64,000 nucleotides of DNA from Bordetella parapertussis (lineage in GTDB: Bacteria > Pseudomonadota > Gammaproteobacteria > Burkholderiales > SG8-41), in the NCBI GenBank assembly GCA_945906815.1, contig CAMDRT010000008.1, positions 1 to 64,000 on the forward strand. Direction: 5' to 3'. Position numbers and translations under genes: made by a program. Numbering within the stretch: position 1 is the first letter of the stretch; every line of letters begins with the position of its first letter. Under the pieces are notes generated by a model that was not told the DNA's origin, searched no databases, and saw only the letters and a program-made list of their open reading frames with translations. Positions 15,957-24,444 of the stretch are shown piece after piece.

Positions 15957-17582
15957 TTGAGCATCGAACGCCGGAGGATTTTCAAGCAATGTTTCTGGTC
16001 AGTTGTGGCCCTGCTCTTGAGCAGTTTGGCGACAAGTGCGGCCGCACAAATTTCCACTGGCACCGCATTTGCCGTCGCCCCTGGATTGTTGATCACCAAC
16101 CATCACGTCATCGATGGTTGCAGCTCGGTCGACATCATTGCACTCGACGGACGGCGTAGCGGGACACTCGTCGATGCCGATGCCCAGATCGATCTGGCCT
16201 TGTTGCGTGTAACCGGCATCAAGGGTGCCACAGCGCGTTTGCGCAGCCCCCGCCATGTCCGGCTAGGTGAGTCGGTGATGCTGTTCGGATTTCCCTTGGC
16301 AGGTTCGCTGACCAGCGGCGGCAACTTTACCGCCGGCCTGGTCAGTGGTTTGCGCGCTCTGCGGGACGCCGCTGGAGAGATACAGATTACAGCGCCGGTT
16401 CAGCCCGGCAACAGTGGTGGCCCGGTGATGGACGCATCAGGGCTGGTGATTGGTGTGGTGCAGGCGAAACTCGATGCGCTGCGTTCAGCCATCGCCACCG
16501 GTGACATTCCACAGAACGTCAATTTTGCGATCTCGCTCGATGTGTTGGCGGATTTTCTGGAGAAGAACAGGGTCGTGTTTCGCGAGGCCACTGTGGCTTC
16601 GGCCTTGGACACAGCTCAGGTGGCCGAGTTAGCGCAGAGCTTTACCTACCGCGTCGAGTGTCGGGGCAAGGCACAACAAGCGGGAACCTCTCCTGGAACC
16701 AAGCCCCAGCCGCCAACGGCGGGGCCACCCGCCCGCACCTTCAAAGACTGTGCAGAGTGCCCGGAGATGGTAGCGATTCCGGCGGGACGATTTGTGATGG
16801 GTGCGGCCCCGGGTGAGGAAGAGCGAGAAAAATTATCAGGGCTATTTCGCAATCGCAGCCAACCGCAGTATTGGGTCAACGTTGCGCGCTTTTCTGCGGG
16901 CAGGCATGAAGTGACGCGAGGCCAGTATCGGGTGTTTGCAGAGGCAGCCGGCCGCAGCAGTGAGGGATGTTTAGTCTGGACCGGGAGCAAGTTTGAACAT
17001 GACCTGTCAAAAGACTGGCGCAACCCGGGCTACGCACAGGACGATACGCATCCGGTGGCGTGTGTGAGTTGGGATGACGCCAGTGCTTATGTGGCGTGGC
17101 TTAGCCACAAGACCGGCAAGGACTATCGTTTGCTGACCGAAGCCGAGTGGGAATACGCGGCGCGAGCCGGCACCACGACAACGCGCTTCTGGGGCGACGA
17201 TGGGAATACGTCCTGCGGCTACGCCAACGGCGCTGATCTGACGGCCAAGGCGCAGGTGCCGGGCTTCAGTAATTTTGTGGTTGCCAATTGCAACGACCGC
17301 TACGCTTATACCGCCCCGGTGGGTAGCTATCGCGCCAATGCCTTCGGGCTGCACGACATGTTGGGCAACGTTTGGGAGTGGACGCAGGATTGCTGGAATG
17401 AAAATTACCACGGCGCACCGACCGATGGCAGTGCGTGGATGACAGGCAATTGTTCCATGCGCGTGGTGCGGGGGGGCTCCTGGAACTACGATCCTCGGGT
17501 CCTGCGCGCCGCGTACCGCGGCAGGGGCACTACCGCGATCCGGGACGGCAGCAACGGTTTCCGTGTTGCCAGGACTGAGTAA
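15957..17582 (+). CDS. Exported HtrA-like serine protease fused to FGE-sulfatase domain
   Basis: A 541-residue protein with three parts. Residues 1-31 are a signal peptide ending ATSAAAQ. About residues 32-210 form an S1C trypsin-like protease with its triad: H50 in TNHHV, D79 in QIDLALLRV and S153 in PGNSGGP. About residues 258-541 form an FGE-sulfatase/SUMF1-type domain (IPAGRFVMGAAPG, GHEVTRGQY-like core, LTEAEWEYAARAGT, GLHDMLGNVWEWTQDCW, RVVRGGSW). The two C-terminal cysteines of true formylglycine-generating enzymes are absent, so a binding role is more likely. The TTG start has an AAGGAG site seven bases upstream. Its C-terminal 24-codon stretch differs strongly from the paralogue at 43383-44357. 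Confidence 0.85.
   Translation: MSIERRRIFKQCFWSVVALLLSSLATSAAAQISTGTAFAVAPGLLITNHHVIDGCSSVDIIALDGRRSGTLVDADAQIDLALLRVTGIKGATARLRSPRHVRLGESVMLFGFPLAGSLTSGGNFTAGLVSGLRALRDAAGEIQITAPVQPGNSGGPVMDASGLVIGVVQAKLDALRSAIATGDIPQNVNFAISLDVLADFLEKNRVVFREATVASALDTAQVAELAQSFTYRVECRGKAQQAGTSPGTKPQPPTAGPPARTFKDCAECPEMVAIPAGRFVMGAAPGEEEREKLSGLFRNRSQPQYWVNVARFSAGRHEVTRGQYRVFAEAAGRSSEGCLVWTGSKFEHDLSKDWRNPGYAQDDTHPVACVSWDDASAYVAWLSHKTGKDYRLLTEAEWEYAARAGTTTTRFWGDDGNTSCGYANGADLTAKAQVPGFSNFVVANCNDRYAYTAPVGSYRANAFGLHDMLGNVWEWTQDCWNENYHGAPTDGSAWMTGNCSMRVVRGGSWNYDPRVLRAAYRGRGTTAIRDGSNGFRVARTE
17484..17555 (+). other. Candidate variable region of a DGR-type target, copy 1
   Basis: Directly after the invariant RVVRGGSW, 24 codons read mainly as NNC codons interleaved with fixed A-free codons (CGC, GCC, GCG, CGG). 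Replacing the variable codons by AAC would give a sequence like WNNNPRNLRAANRNRN, typical of diversity-generating retroelement template repeats feeding FGE or C-type-lectin folds. Only 9 of 24 residues match the paralogue although flanking residues are conserved. No template repeat or reverse transcriptase was seen in the window, so this is inference. Confidence 0.45.
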
Positions 17583-17745
17583 ATCTTGCGTCTTGGCTTA
17601 CGAGGATGGTCGCATGGTGGGCGGCTGGATCAAGGCGAATCGTGCCACGCACAGCTGACGACCTATTCGGGCGCATTGCCAACTTCCAGGCACTGATTGA
17701 GGCCGCGTTGCGGTGCGCGACCGGCAAGCGATAGTCACATCGAAA

Positions 17746-17787
17746 TTGACTGCCCCCATCGCCATGTATATACTTTAGTTTATACAT
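17746..17787 (+). promoter_or_regulatory. mazEF promoter with operator
   Basis: TTGACT at 17746-17751 and TATACT at 17769-17774 are 17 bp apart, close to consensus. A perfect palindrome with 7-bp arms, ATGTATA (17764-17770) and TATACAT (17781-17787), straddles the -10 element and start site, so repressor binding would block transcription. Confidence 0.65.
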
Positions 17788-17805
17788 TTATGTAAGCAGG
17801 GTGTC

Positions 17806-18060
17806 ATGGCCGAAGCCGTTCTGAATATTAAGCAGTGGGGCAATAATCTGGGCGTTCGCTTGCCGGCTGCGGTGGCGCGCGAAGCGCACCTAAGCGTCGA
17901 TCAACGCGTGCGCGTTTCAGTTGAAGGCGATAGCGTCGTCATCACGCCGGTTGACGCTACGCGGCTTACCCTGGAACAACGCTTGGCTCTTTATGATCCC
18001 AAGCGCCACGGCGGCGAGCAGATGGCCACGACGGAAACCATCGGGGCTGAACATTGGTAG
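17806..18060 (+). CDS. mazE: MazE-type (AbrB/SpoVT fold) antitoxin
   Basis: DNA-binding antitoxin of the swapped-hairpin AbrB fold. The 84 residues begin AVLNIKQWGNNLGVRLPAAV, the classic MazE motif, followed by VRVSVEGDSVVITPV; the C-terminal third is the toxin-binding tail. It overlaps mazF by seven bases, giving translational coupling. The palindrome over the -10 element is the likely autoregulatory site. Confidence 0.88.
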   Translation: MAEAVLNIKQWGNNLGVRLPAAVAREAHLSVDQRVRVSVEGDSVVITPVDATRLTLEQRLALYDPKRHGGEQMATTETIGAEHW

Positions 18061-18452
18061 CCGTCACACCGACGGCGGCCAGCAAACGTAAGCCTTGGGT
18101 GCCGGACAGGCAGGACATCATCTGGATCGATTGCAATCCGCAAGTTGGACGAGAAATGCGCGATGTGCACCCGTTTCTGGTGCTCTCGCCGCGCATCTTC
18201 AACGAGAGAACATCGCTGGTTATTGGCTTGCCCATGACGAGCGCCGCATACCATTCGGACAACCCGTTTGCGGTGCCGGTGGGCAAATCGTCAGGACGCA
18301 AGACTGGACAAACGAGCTATGTGCTTTGTCACCAACCCAAATCTTTCGACTGGCGCTTGCGCAAAGCCAAGTCACACCCTCTCGGTACTTTAGCGGGGGC
18401 TTTGTTTGTGCAGGTCTGCGAACGGCTCAACCAGATCATTCAGGTCGACTGA
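18054..18452 (+). CDS. mazF: MazF-type endoribonuclease toxin
   Basis: Sequence-specific mRNA interferase of the MazF/CcdB fold. The 132 residues show the fold's early strand DIIWIDCNPQVGREMRDVHP, the LVIGLPMTSAAYH region that supplies the catalytic Arg/Thr in this family, and the C-terminal helix VCERLNQIIQ. The start is inferred as TTG at 18054, overlapping mazE; no ATG or GTG gives the full N-terminus. The roughly 20-residue lead before the first strand is longer than in E. coli MazF. Confidence 0.85.
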   Translation: MVAVTPTAASKRKPWVPDRQDIIWIDCNPQVGREMRDVHPFLVLSPRIFNERTSLVIGLPMTSAAYHSDNPFAVPVGKSSGRKTGQTSYVLCHQPKSFDWRLRKAKSHPLGTLAGALFVQVCERLNQIIQVD

Positions 18453-18560
18453 CATTGCCGGAAGCGCTGGGCCGATTGTCGATGACAAAGTTTTGGCCGT
18501 TATATCTTGGTCGGTCAAGCCTGCGCCGCTACAGGACTGCTAATGCCGCAGCTACTCGAG

Positions 18561-19625
18561 TTAAGCAAACACCGCAAAGCACTTATTGGAATTCACCAGG
18601 TAGGTTTCGGCATAGTCGACAATCTCGGTTTTTTTTCCCAGTTCCGTCATGGCGCCGGCCAGGGTGATCCAGTTCAGCAGTTCGTGCTGTCCCGCATCTT
18701 CGAGCTGCGCGCCGGATAAGTCGCGCCAACGGGCAAACTGTCCATCGCGCAATTCGGCGAGCCGAGCGCGGTCGGAGGCATGATCGGGGTACAGACTATC
18801 GTTCTTCGCGGTCAGGAACCCATGCGACCAACTGGATGAACTGATCAGCGCCACGCGCCAGGGCGATGCGGCAAATGCCCGGCCTATGGCACGCCCGACG
18901 TCAAAGCACGCAGCCGCGGAGGGCGCGGGCGGATCCGGCTCTGCCGTGCTAGCGATATCGCCGGGGGCGATCTGCCCGCCACGAGAGCGCACCAATGCGC
19001 CGCCGTAGCAATTGACATGAAACGGCAGCACCGGATAGTCAAATCCCGTGCGCTCGATGTCCAGATACAGCAGGGTATTGATAAAGGCATGCGCAAGCCC
19101 GCGCGCATAGCGCAAACGGTACGCGTACGGCAACGCCACGCCCGCTGCGGCGAGACGGTTGGTCAGAAAACGCGCGGCCTCGGTGTGCCCGCGATGGAGG
19201 AATACCTTGTCGTTCGCTTCGTTCCAGAAGTTCGGCTGCGGCCGAGAGGCTGCCGCCGCAACGTCAAAAGGCCGCGATTCCATCTGATCCACGATATAAA
19301 TGCAAAAAGGCGGCACGATATCTTCGACGAAGTTTTCATATTGATCGTCGCCGAAAATCACCACCAGGTCGGGATGAAACGCATCCAGCCGCTGGCGCAG
19401 CGTGCGCAGGGCCGCGAAGCAGCGGGTGCGGTGCGCGCGCGCCGCGCTGGCGCCTTCGTCATTGCCCCATTCAGCGCGCATCGGCGCCGGCCAATTCGCC
19501 GGGTCCTTCAGGTGCGGCGGTGTGCGTTTGCCGCCCAGCGTGCGGCGCAGGCTCGCCACCAGGTCGACGTCGTGCCGATACAGACTGGGGGCGTGGGTTA
19601 ACCCAAGTCCAAGGATTTCAGCCAT
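18561..19625 (-). CDS. LigB-type class III extradiol dioxygenase family protein
   Basis: A 354-residue member of the catalytic LigB family (protocatechuate 4,5-dioxygenase beta-subunit fold, non-heme iron). Typical landmarks are GLGLTHAPSL near the N-terminus, VVIFGDDQYENF, and SSSSWSHGFLTAKN near the C-terminus, which supply the His/Glu iron ligands and the active-site His. It is about 45% similar by eye to the gene at 22963-24009. No LigA-like small subunit is visible in the window. Ring cleavage of a catecholic substrate is the family role; the substrate here is unknown. It is divergent from a Bug gene. Confidence 0.8.
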   Translation of the reverse strand: MAEILGLGLTHAPSLYRHDVDLVASLRRTLGGKRTPPHLKDPANWPAPMRAEWGNDEGASAARAHRTRCFAALRTLRQRLDAFHPDLVVIFGDDQYENFVEDIVPPFCIYIVDQMESRPFDVAAAASRPQPNFWNEANDKVFLHRGHTEAARFLTNRLAAAGVALPYAYRLRYARGLAHAFINTLLYLDIERTGFDYPVLPFHVNCYGGALVRSRGGQIAPGDIASTAEPDPPAPSAAACFDVGRAIGRAFAASPWRVALISSSSWSHGFLTAKNDSLYPDHASDRARLAELRDGQFARWRDLSGAQLEDAGQHELLNWITLAGAMTELGKKTEIVDYAETYLVNSNKCFAVFA

Positions 19626-19709
19626 ACTGGTATCTGCCTTTCAATCGAGTATCACTATTCTATTCGCATCACGTGCGCATAGCGCACGCCCTTTGGCAAG
19701 GTGGTGAAT

Positions 19710-20690
19710 ATGAGCAAGGCAGGCAAGATCAAGCTGGCATTGATCCTATGGGCGGGTGCCACCGTTAGTTCAGGGCTGACGATGGCGCAGACTTATCCGA
19801 CGCGACCCGTGCGGCTCATCGTGCCGTATACGCCCGGCTCGCCGGTTGATGCCGCTGCCCGCATCGTAACGCAACACTTGCAAGCCCGGCTGGGCCAAAG
19901 CGTGGTTATCGATAACCGGCCGGGCGCTGGCACCACCATCGGCACCAAAGTCGCCGCCGCGGCCGCGGCCGATGGTTACACCCTGCTGTTTGTCGGCGAC
20001 AACCTGAGTTATTACTCGACGCTTTATCCCAGCCTCGGTTTCGACCCGCGGAAAAGCCTGACGCCGATTGCCAGCGCCGTCACGTGGTCGCATGTGGTGG
20101 TGGTTGCGCCGGGCGTGCCGGCCAAGACGGTAGCGGAATTGATTGCCCATGCCAAGGCCCATCCCGGCCAACTCGTATTTGGCTTTGGACTGGGCAGCGT
20201 ACCGCACATACTTGGCAGCGTCTTGCGGCAGGCGAGCGGCATCGACCTCCACTTCATTCCCTATCGCGGCGGAGACCAGGCAAGAGCGGACTTGTTGGGC
20301 GGACGCGTCCATCTCAATATGGCGCCCGTCGGCAATCTGCTGCCACTGATCCAGGACGGCAGAGCGCGGCCTGTTGCTTTTACCGGGCCCGCAAGAAGCC
20401 CCTTCCTGCCGGATGTGCCCACGATGAGCGAAAGCGGCTACCCGCAAGTTGGCTTTAACCCGGATGCCTGGCAGGGGTTTTTCGGGCCGGCCAGCATGGC
20501 CACGGCCCTCGTCAACAAACTCAATCTGGACATCAATGAGAGCCTAAACGCATCCCAGGTGAAGGCAGCGCTGGGGAAGATGGCGTACGAGCCCAAGCCG
20601 GAAACGCCACAGGCATTTGCTGCTTTGCTTGCTGCTCAGTTGCAGAAAATGCCGCCGATATTAAGGGCTGCGGGTCTCAAACCGGAATAG
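19710..20690 (+). CDS. Bug/TctC-family periplasmic solute-binding protein
   Basis: Binds a small carboxylate in the periplasm for a tripartite tricarboxylate-type transporter or for signalling. It has a signal peptide (KLALILWAGATVSSGLTMAQ), the family start YPTRPVRLIVPYTPGSP, the ligand-loop motif DNRPGAGTTIG and the ADGYTLLF motif, in a protein of normal length (326 residues). The ATG at 19710 is preferred over upstream GTGs because AAGGTGG lies just before it. No TctA or TctB membrane gene is adjacent. It is divergent from the LigB-type gene. Confidence 0.85.
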   Translation: MSKAGKIKLALILWAGATVSSGLTMAQTYPTRPVRLIVPYTPGSPVDAAARIVTQHLQARLGQSVVIDNRPGAGTTIGTKVAAAAAADGYTLLFVGDNLSYYSTLYPSLGFDPRKSLTPIASAVTWSHVVVVAPGVPAKTVAELIAHAKAHPGQLVFGFGLGSVPHILGSVLRQASGIDLHFIPYRGGDQARADLLGGRVHLNMAPVGNLLPLIQDGRARPVAFTGPARSPFLPDVPTMSESGYPQVGFNPDAWQGFFGPASMATALVNKLNLDINESLNASQVKAALGKMAYEPKPETPQAFAALLAAQLQKMPPILRAAGLKPE

Positions 20691-20752
20691 CCTGGCCAAC
20701 GTTTGATGCCGGTGTCGCGATTGCTTTACGTTGGGCAAATAGCGCGGCAATT

Positions 20753-21910
20753 TCATGCCTTTGCGCCCGCCAGGCGCACGGCGGGCGCGATGACCTCTTC
20801 GCCCTGCGGTGCTTCAGGCCGCTGAAAGCTGGTGATGGGTTTGGTCCACGGCGAATGAGCGCCTGCGTAGGCTTGCGGCCCGCGGATGAAGTGCTGCGCC
20901 TGCTCCAGGGTTTCGATGTGCGGCATATCCATTGCATAGAGCTTGTTGAAACGCGGGCGCGGCCCGGCCTTGGATACAAAGCCGTAGAGTGGATGTCCGA
21001 CCACTTCCTCCGCCAGCCACACTGCCTCGATCAGCTTGTAGATATCCACACCGGTGGCGATACCCATTTCTTCGAGCATGTGCATCAGGTCTTCGGTGGC
21101 GATCATCGACGCACCGCGGCCGTTGCCGCAATAGGGACAGCCGGCCATGCCGCCGATAGCAGTCTGCAGGCGCAAGGTATCGCTGCCGTTCATCTGGCGT
21201 ATAGCCGCGTAGACCGACGCCAGCGCCGCACCGCGCGTGTTGTGCAAGTGCAAGTTGAAATCTTTGATCTGCGGCCAGCGCGCTTTGATCGCCACTATGC
21301 GCTGCTCGACCTGATGCGGCATGTTCCAGCCCATCGCGTCCGACATGCCGATGCGCGTGACGGCTATGCCGGCGTCGGCCCATAGTTGCAGCATGCGGTC
21401 GAACATATGCATCATCTGTTCCAGCGTCACCTCGCCGCTCCAGTTCGAGCCAAAGGCGTTACTGATGGACATGCTGCCCTCGGTCGCACCGTTCGCAAGT
21501 GCCTGTTCGATGGTCTTTGGCCACGCCGCCACCTGCTGTGCGATGGAGCGATTGGTGTTACGTTGCGCGAACACGTCGCACATATCCACGCGTGTGGCGT
21601 ATTCCAGCACTTTCCTGGTCAGCGGTGGGCTATACGCGCGCGCGCGTTCCCGGCCCTTGTCGTTTAACGCCGTGTACACATAGCGCACGCCGGGCCGCGG
21701 CGTAAAGCGCGCCACCAGCTCCTCCATCACCGCCATTTGCGGCGTGTACTTGGGGCTTACAAATGAGCCGACAGCGATCTCCTTCAGTCCGGTATCGGAG
21801 AGTGCGTCGAGCAGACGCACCTTGGCGTCCACTGAAATATTTGCGCTTTCGATTTGCAAGCCTTCACGCATACCTTCTTCGGTATGCACAATAGTCGGAT
21901 AGCCACTCAT
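20753..21910 (-). CDS. HMG-CoA lyase-like pyruvate carboxyltransferase family protein
   Basis: TIM-barrel lyase of the HMG-CoA lyase / citramalate synthase family (385 residues). The N-terminal motif EEGMREGLQIE corresponds to the D-G-x-R-[ED]-G metal and substrate site, although the usual Asp is replaced by Glu. NLHLHNTRG supplies the two metal-binding His, and GGMAGCPY resembles the GGLGGCPYA loop with the catalytic Cys. Aldol cleavage of an HMG-like CoA ester is the expected chemistry. It is about 80 residues longer than mitochondrial-type lyases at the C-terminus. It is convergent with the Bug gene. Confidence 0.8.
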   Translation of the reverse strand: MSGYPTIVHTEEGMREGLQIESANISVDAKVRLLDALSDTGLKEIAVGSFVSPKYTPQMAVMEELVARFTPRPGVRYVYTALNDKGRERARAYSPPLTRKVLEYATRVDMCDVFAQRNTNRSIAQQVAAWPKTIEQALANGATEGSMSISNAFGSNWSGEVTLEQMMHMFDRMLQLWADAGIAVTRIGMSDAMGWNMPHQVEQRIVAIKARWPQIKDFNLHLHNTRGAALASVYAAIRQMNGSDTLRLQTAIGGMAGCPYCGNGRGASMIATEDLMHMLEEMGIATGVDIYKLIEAVWLAEEVVGHPLYGFVSKAGPRPRFNKLYAMDMPHIETLEQAQHFIRGPQAYAGAHSPWTKPITSFQRPEAPQGEEVIAPAVRLAGAKA

Positions 21911-21972
21911 GATTTCACCTTTAAATAGTTGACCCAGTTTGATAGATGCCTGCTCGACATAAAGCCGCCCTG

Positions 21973-22398
21973 TTACATCGCTGCCGGCGTGTGCGCATTA
22001 CCGACAAACTCGAGACACTCCCGCTTGAGTTCCGCCACACTGCAGCAACCGAGATAGGCGATGGTCCGGCTGATTTCCTCACGGTAGAATTCTATCGCGC
22101 GCGCGAGTTCGAGCTCGCCCTTGTACCACAACATCCCGGCGGGGCCAGTGGGCGCAATGCCGATAGGCATTTTGTGCTGCTTGCCGAACAGTGTGATGTC
22201 CTGGCTGCGCTTTGAGACATCCACCAATACCTGCGTCTTCAACTTGATGCGTTCGAAGGCGGCGCGGTTGTTGCTCAAAGCGACTTCGTCTTCGGTGCCG
22301 CGATCGACAAATTCGAACAGCCACTTGGGCAGACGATGCTTCGCCATCTGGCGCAGATCGAATACGTTAAGTGCTTCCTCCACACAGCGGTTGGACAT
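21973..22398 (-). pseudogene. FMN-dependent alpha-hydroxyacid dehydrogenase with internal deletion
   Basis: The first about 105 residues (ALNVFDLRQMAKHRLPKWLF, then MPIGIAPTGPAGMLWYKGE) match the start of lactate/mandelate dehydrogenase-type flavoproteins. The protein then jumps in frame to the very end of the family (REEISRTIAYLGCCSVAEL). About 250 middle residues are missing, including the flavin loop SNHGGRQLDG and the catalytic His/Arg. The full-length paralogue at 55020-56192 is 390 residues. The 141-residue product cannot form the barrel, so this is a relic of an in-frame deletion. Confidence 0.85.
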
Positions 22399-22551
22399 TG
22401 CCCTCCCCCTCCCTTTTACTCTCTTATCTATACAGCATGCTACCTCAGACCCTGCCGTTTGGGCGTATTTTCAACGCCCACAGGTTCGCAACATCGCGCT
22501 ATGATGCGTGTGGACGCCTGCGCCGATGAACTGACCCTCAAGGAGAATAGG

Positions 22552-22959
22552 ATGCCGTTTTATGAACTCGATGCACTCGAGAAGAAGAAGTCCAGCGTCA
22601 ATTCAAAGGTTGAGTCTGGCGCCGTTCCCGGAGAATTCATGAAGTTCGGCATTGTGACCAAGCCGGAAGGTGAAGGACCGCCGTTACACGAGCATCCGAA
22701 CGAAGAGCAGTTCAGCGTCGTGCTTGCCGGTCAGATGCACTTCGTGCTGGGCGACGAGGACCGCGTGGTCGGTCCTGGCACCCTCATCCATATACCGCGC
22801 AACACACGCCATCGTTCGCGCCCGGTCAATGGGCCGGCGACGTTTATCACCATAAAGAGCCCCTGCGGCAATGGCGAGCTGGCGCAGGACTACAACATTC
22901 GCCCGGAGGCCCAAGAGATCGAGGCGCTGTATCCGGGGAAACGGCGCGAGGGGAACTGA
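22552..22959 (+). CDS. Single-domain cupin
   Basis: A 135-residue cupin. Motif 1 is recognisable as PPLHEHPNEEQFSVVLAGQM, with two His and one Glu as metal ligands, and motif 2 as GPGTLIHIPRNTRHR with the fourth His. The ATG follows an AAGGAG site by seven bases. It ends three bases before the LigB-type dioxygenase, so the two are co-transcribed and may act on the same substrate. Many such cupins are dioxygenases or isomerases, or simply bind metals. Confidence 0.8.
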   Translation: MPFYELDALEKKKSSVNSKVESGAVPGEFMKFGIVTKPEGEGPPLHEHPNEEQFSVVLAGQMHFVLGDEDRVVGPGTLIHIPRNTRHRSRPVNGPATFITIKSPCGNGELAQDYNIRPEAQEIEALYPGKRREGN

Positions 22960-22962
22960 ACC

Positions 22963-24009
22963 ATGGCACAGATACTGGGCATAGGCGCGACACACTATCC
23001 TCCGGGACTGGTTCCTGAAGAACATAAACCGTGGCCGCTGGCGCGCATGCTGCACAGCGACCCGCGAATTCCCGAGCGTATGCGGGATCCCGCCAACTGG
23101 CCACAGCCCATGCGCGAGGAGTGGGGTGACGACGAGGGCATCACGGCGCACAAAGCACACAAGGCGCGGGTGTTCAGCGCGTTCCGAAAAATCCGTGCGG
23201 AAATCGACGCCTTCCAACCCGACTTCATTCTCATGTGGGGTGACGATCAATACGAAAATTTTCGGGAAGACATCATCCCGCCATTCTGCGTGCTGGCCTA
23301 CGAGCAGCTCAAATTCAACCCTTACAAGCGCTTGCGCGGCCGCCCCAACATCTGGGGCGAACCCACCGACAAGATCTTCACCCATGCGGGGCACCACAAG
23401 GCCGGGCGTTTCCTCGCCCGCCGCCTGCTGGAAGAAGGTATCGACATGTCATACGCTTACAAACCCCTGCACGAGGACGGTCTCGGTCACGCCTTTGCCA
23501 ACACGCTGCTCTATCTTGATCTTGACCGCAGCGGATTTGACTATCCTGTGCTGCCCGTCGCCGTCAACTGTTACGGCAGTTCCGTCATCCGCAACCGCGG
23601 CGGGGGCGCTCAAGTTTCCGATGAGCCGGATCCCCCCTCACCGTCGCCTGCCCGCTGCTTTGAGATGGGGCGAGTGACAGCCCGCGTGCTTAAGGACAGT
23701 CCGTGGCGGGTGGTCATCATGGCTTCCTCGAGCTGGTCACACGCTTTTCTCACCGCAAAGAACCACTGGATCTATCCCGACCTGGAAGCGGACCGCGTGA
23801 TGCTCGAGCAGTTGCGCGCCGGCGATTACCACGCGTGGCGCGATACGCCACTGGCGCAAATGGAACAGGCCGGCCAGCAGGAGGTGCTCAACTGGATGTG
23901 CCTCGCCGGTGCCATGTCGGAGTTGAACTACAAGGCGAACATCCTGGACTGGGTGGAGACCTGGACGTTCAACGCGCCTAAGTGCATGGCGGTGTTCAAG
24001 GGCGTTTAA
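22963..24009 (+). CDS. LigB-type class III extradiol dioxygenase family protein (second copy)
   Basis: A 348-residue paralogue of the gene at 18561-19625, with the same landmarks: GIGATHYPPGL at the N-terminus, LMWGDDQYENF, VNCYGSSVIRNRGG and ASSSWSHAFLTAKN. Both copies share the stretch RDPANWPQPMREEWG-like and the C-terminal LNWMCLAGAMSEL. It follows the cupin by three bases. Two divergent copies only 4 kb apart suggest an old duplication and two related ring-cleavage or C-C cleavage substrates. It is convergent with the VOC gene. Confidence 0.82.
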   Translation: MAQILGIGATHYPPGLVPEEHKPWPLARMLHSDPRIPERMRDPANWPQPMREEWGDDEGITAHKAHKARVFSAFRKIRAEIDAFQPDFILMWGDDQYENFREDIIPPFCVLAYEQLKFNPYKRLRGRPNIWGEPTDKIFTHAGHHKAGRFLARRLLEEGIDMSYAYKPLHEDGLGHAFANTLLYLDLDRSGFDYPVLPVAVNCYGSSVIRNRGGGAQVSDEPDPPSPSPARCFEMGRVTARVLKDSPWRVVIMASSSWSHAFLTAKNHWIYPDLEADRVMLEQLRAGDYHAWRDTPLAQMEQAGQQEVLNWMCLAGAMSELNYKANILDWVETWTFNAPKCMAVFKGV

Positions 24010-24017
24010 GAGTACCC

Positions 24018-24419
24018 CTAAGACTGCTGCACCAGCTCGACCATGATGCCTTCGGGTCCACGGATGAAGGCCAGACGCAGGCCGGCGCTGCGGGTCAGCG
24101 GACCGACAGCGATGTCGGCGCCTTTGGCGCGCAATTCCGCCACCGCGTCATCTACGTTATCGACCGTCAGGCCGATATGCTCCAGCCCGTAATACGGAAA
24201 CGCTGGTGCTGGCGCAGTGGGTTCATGGGGATGCGGCGGTGCGATCAGCACCGTCTGCCCACCCAGCCTCATGGTGATGCGCAACTGCCCGGGATAGAGC
24301 GTGCCAGGGGGGTAGATGCTGCGGGTGACCTCAGCGCTGAACATGGTCTCGAAGAAACAGGCGGTCGCATTGGGATCGGCGCTGCGCAGATGTACGTGAT
24401 CGTAGCGATAGGCTCGCAT
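24018..24419 (-). CDS. VOC-superfamily (glyoxalase/dioxygenase fold) protein
   Basis: A 133-residue protein with two beta-alpha-beta-beta-beta modules: RYDHVHLRSADPNATACFFE at the start and LEHIGLTVDNVDDAVAEL later, ending RGPEGIMVELVQ. The metal ligands fit H and E positions of glyoxalase I-like enzymes (H in DHVHL, H in LEHIGL, E in MVELV). The start is the ATG after AGGAGATAAC. It is the last gene of a minus-strand run with the CoA-transferase and hydroxyacid dehydrogenase. Substrate unknown; an epimerase or isomerase role is possible. Confidence 0.78.
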   Translation of the reverse strand: MRAYRYDHVHLRSADPNATACFFETMFSAEVTRSIYPPGTLYPGQLRITMRLGGQTVLIAPPHPHEPTAPAPAFPYYGLEHIGLTVDNVDDAVAELRAKGADIAVGPLTRSAGLRLAFIRGPEGIMVELVQQS

Positions 24420-24444
24420 GGTTATCTCCTGTTTGCGGGCATCT

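Noticed and set aside
17583..17745. Short frame ending NFQALIEAALRCATGKR before mazEF
   Set aside because: No recognisable family, no start signal, and too short to separate from noise.
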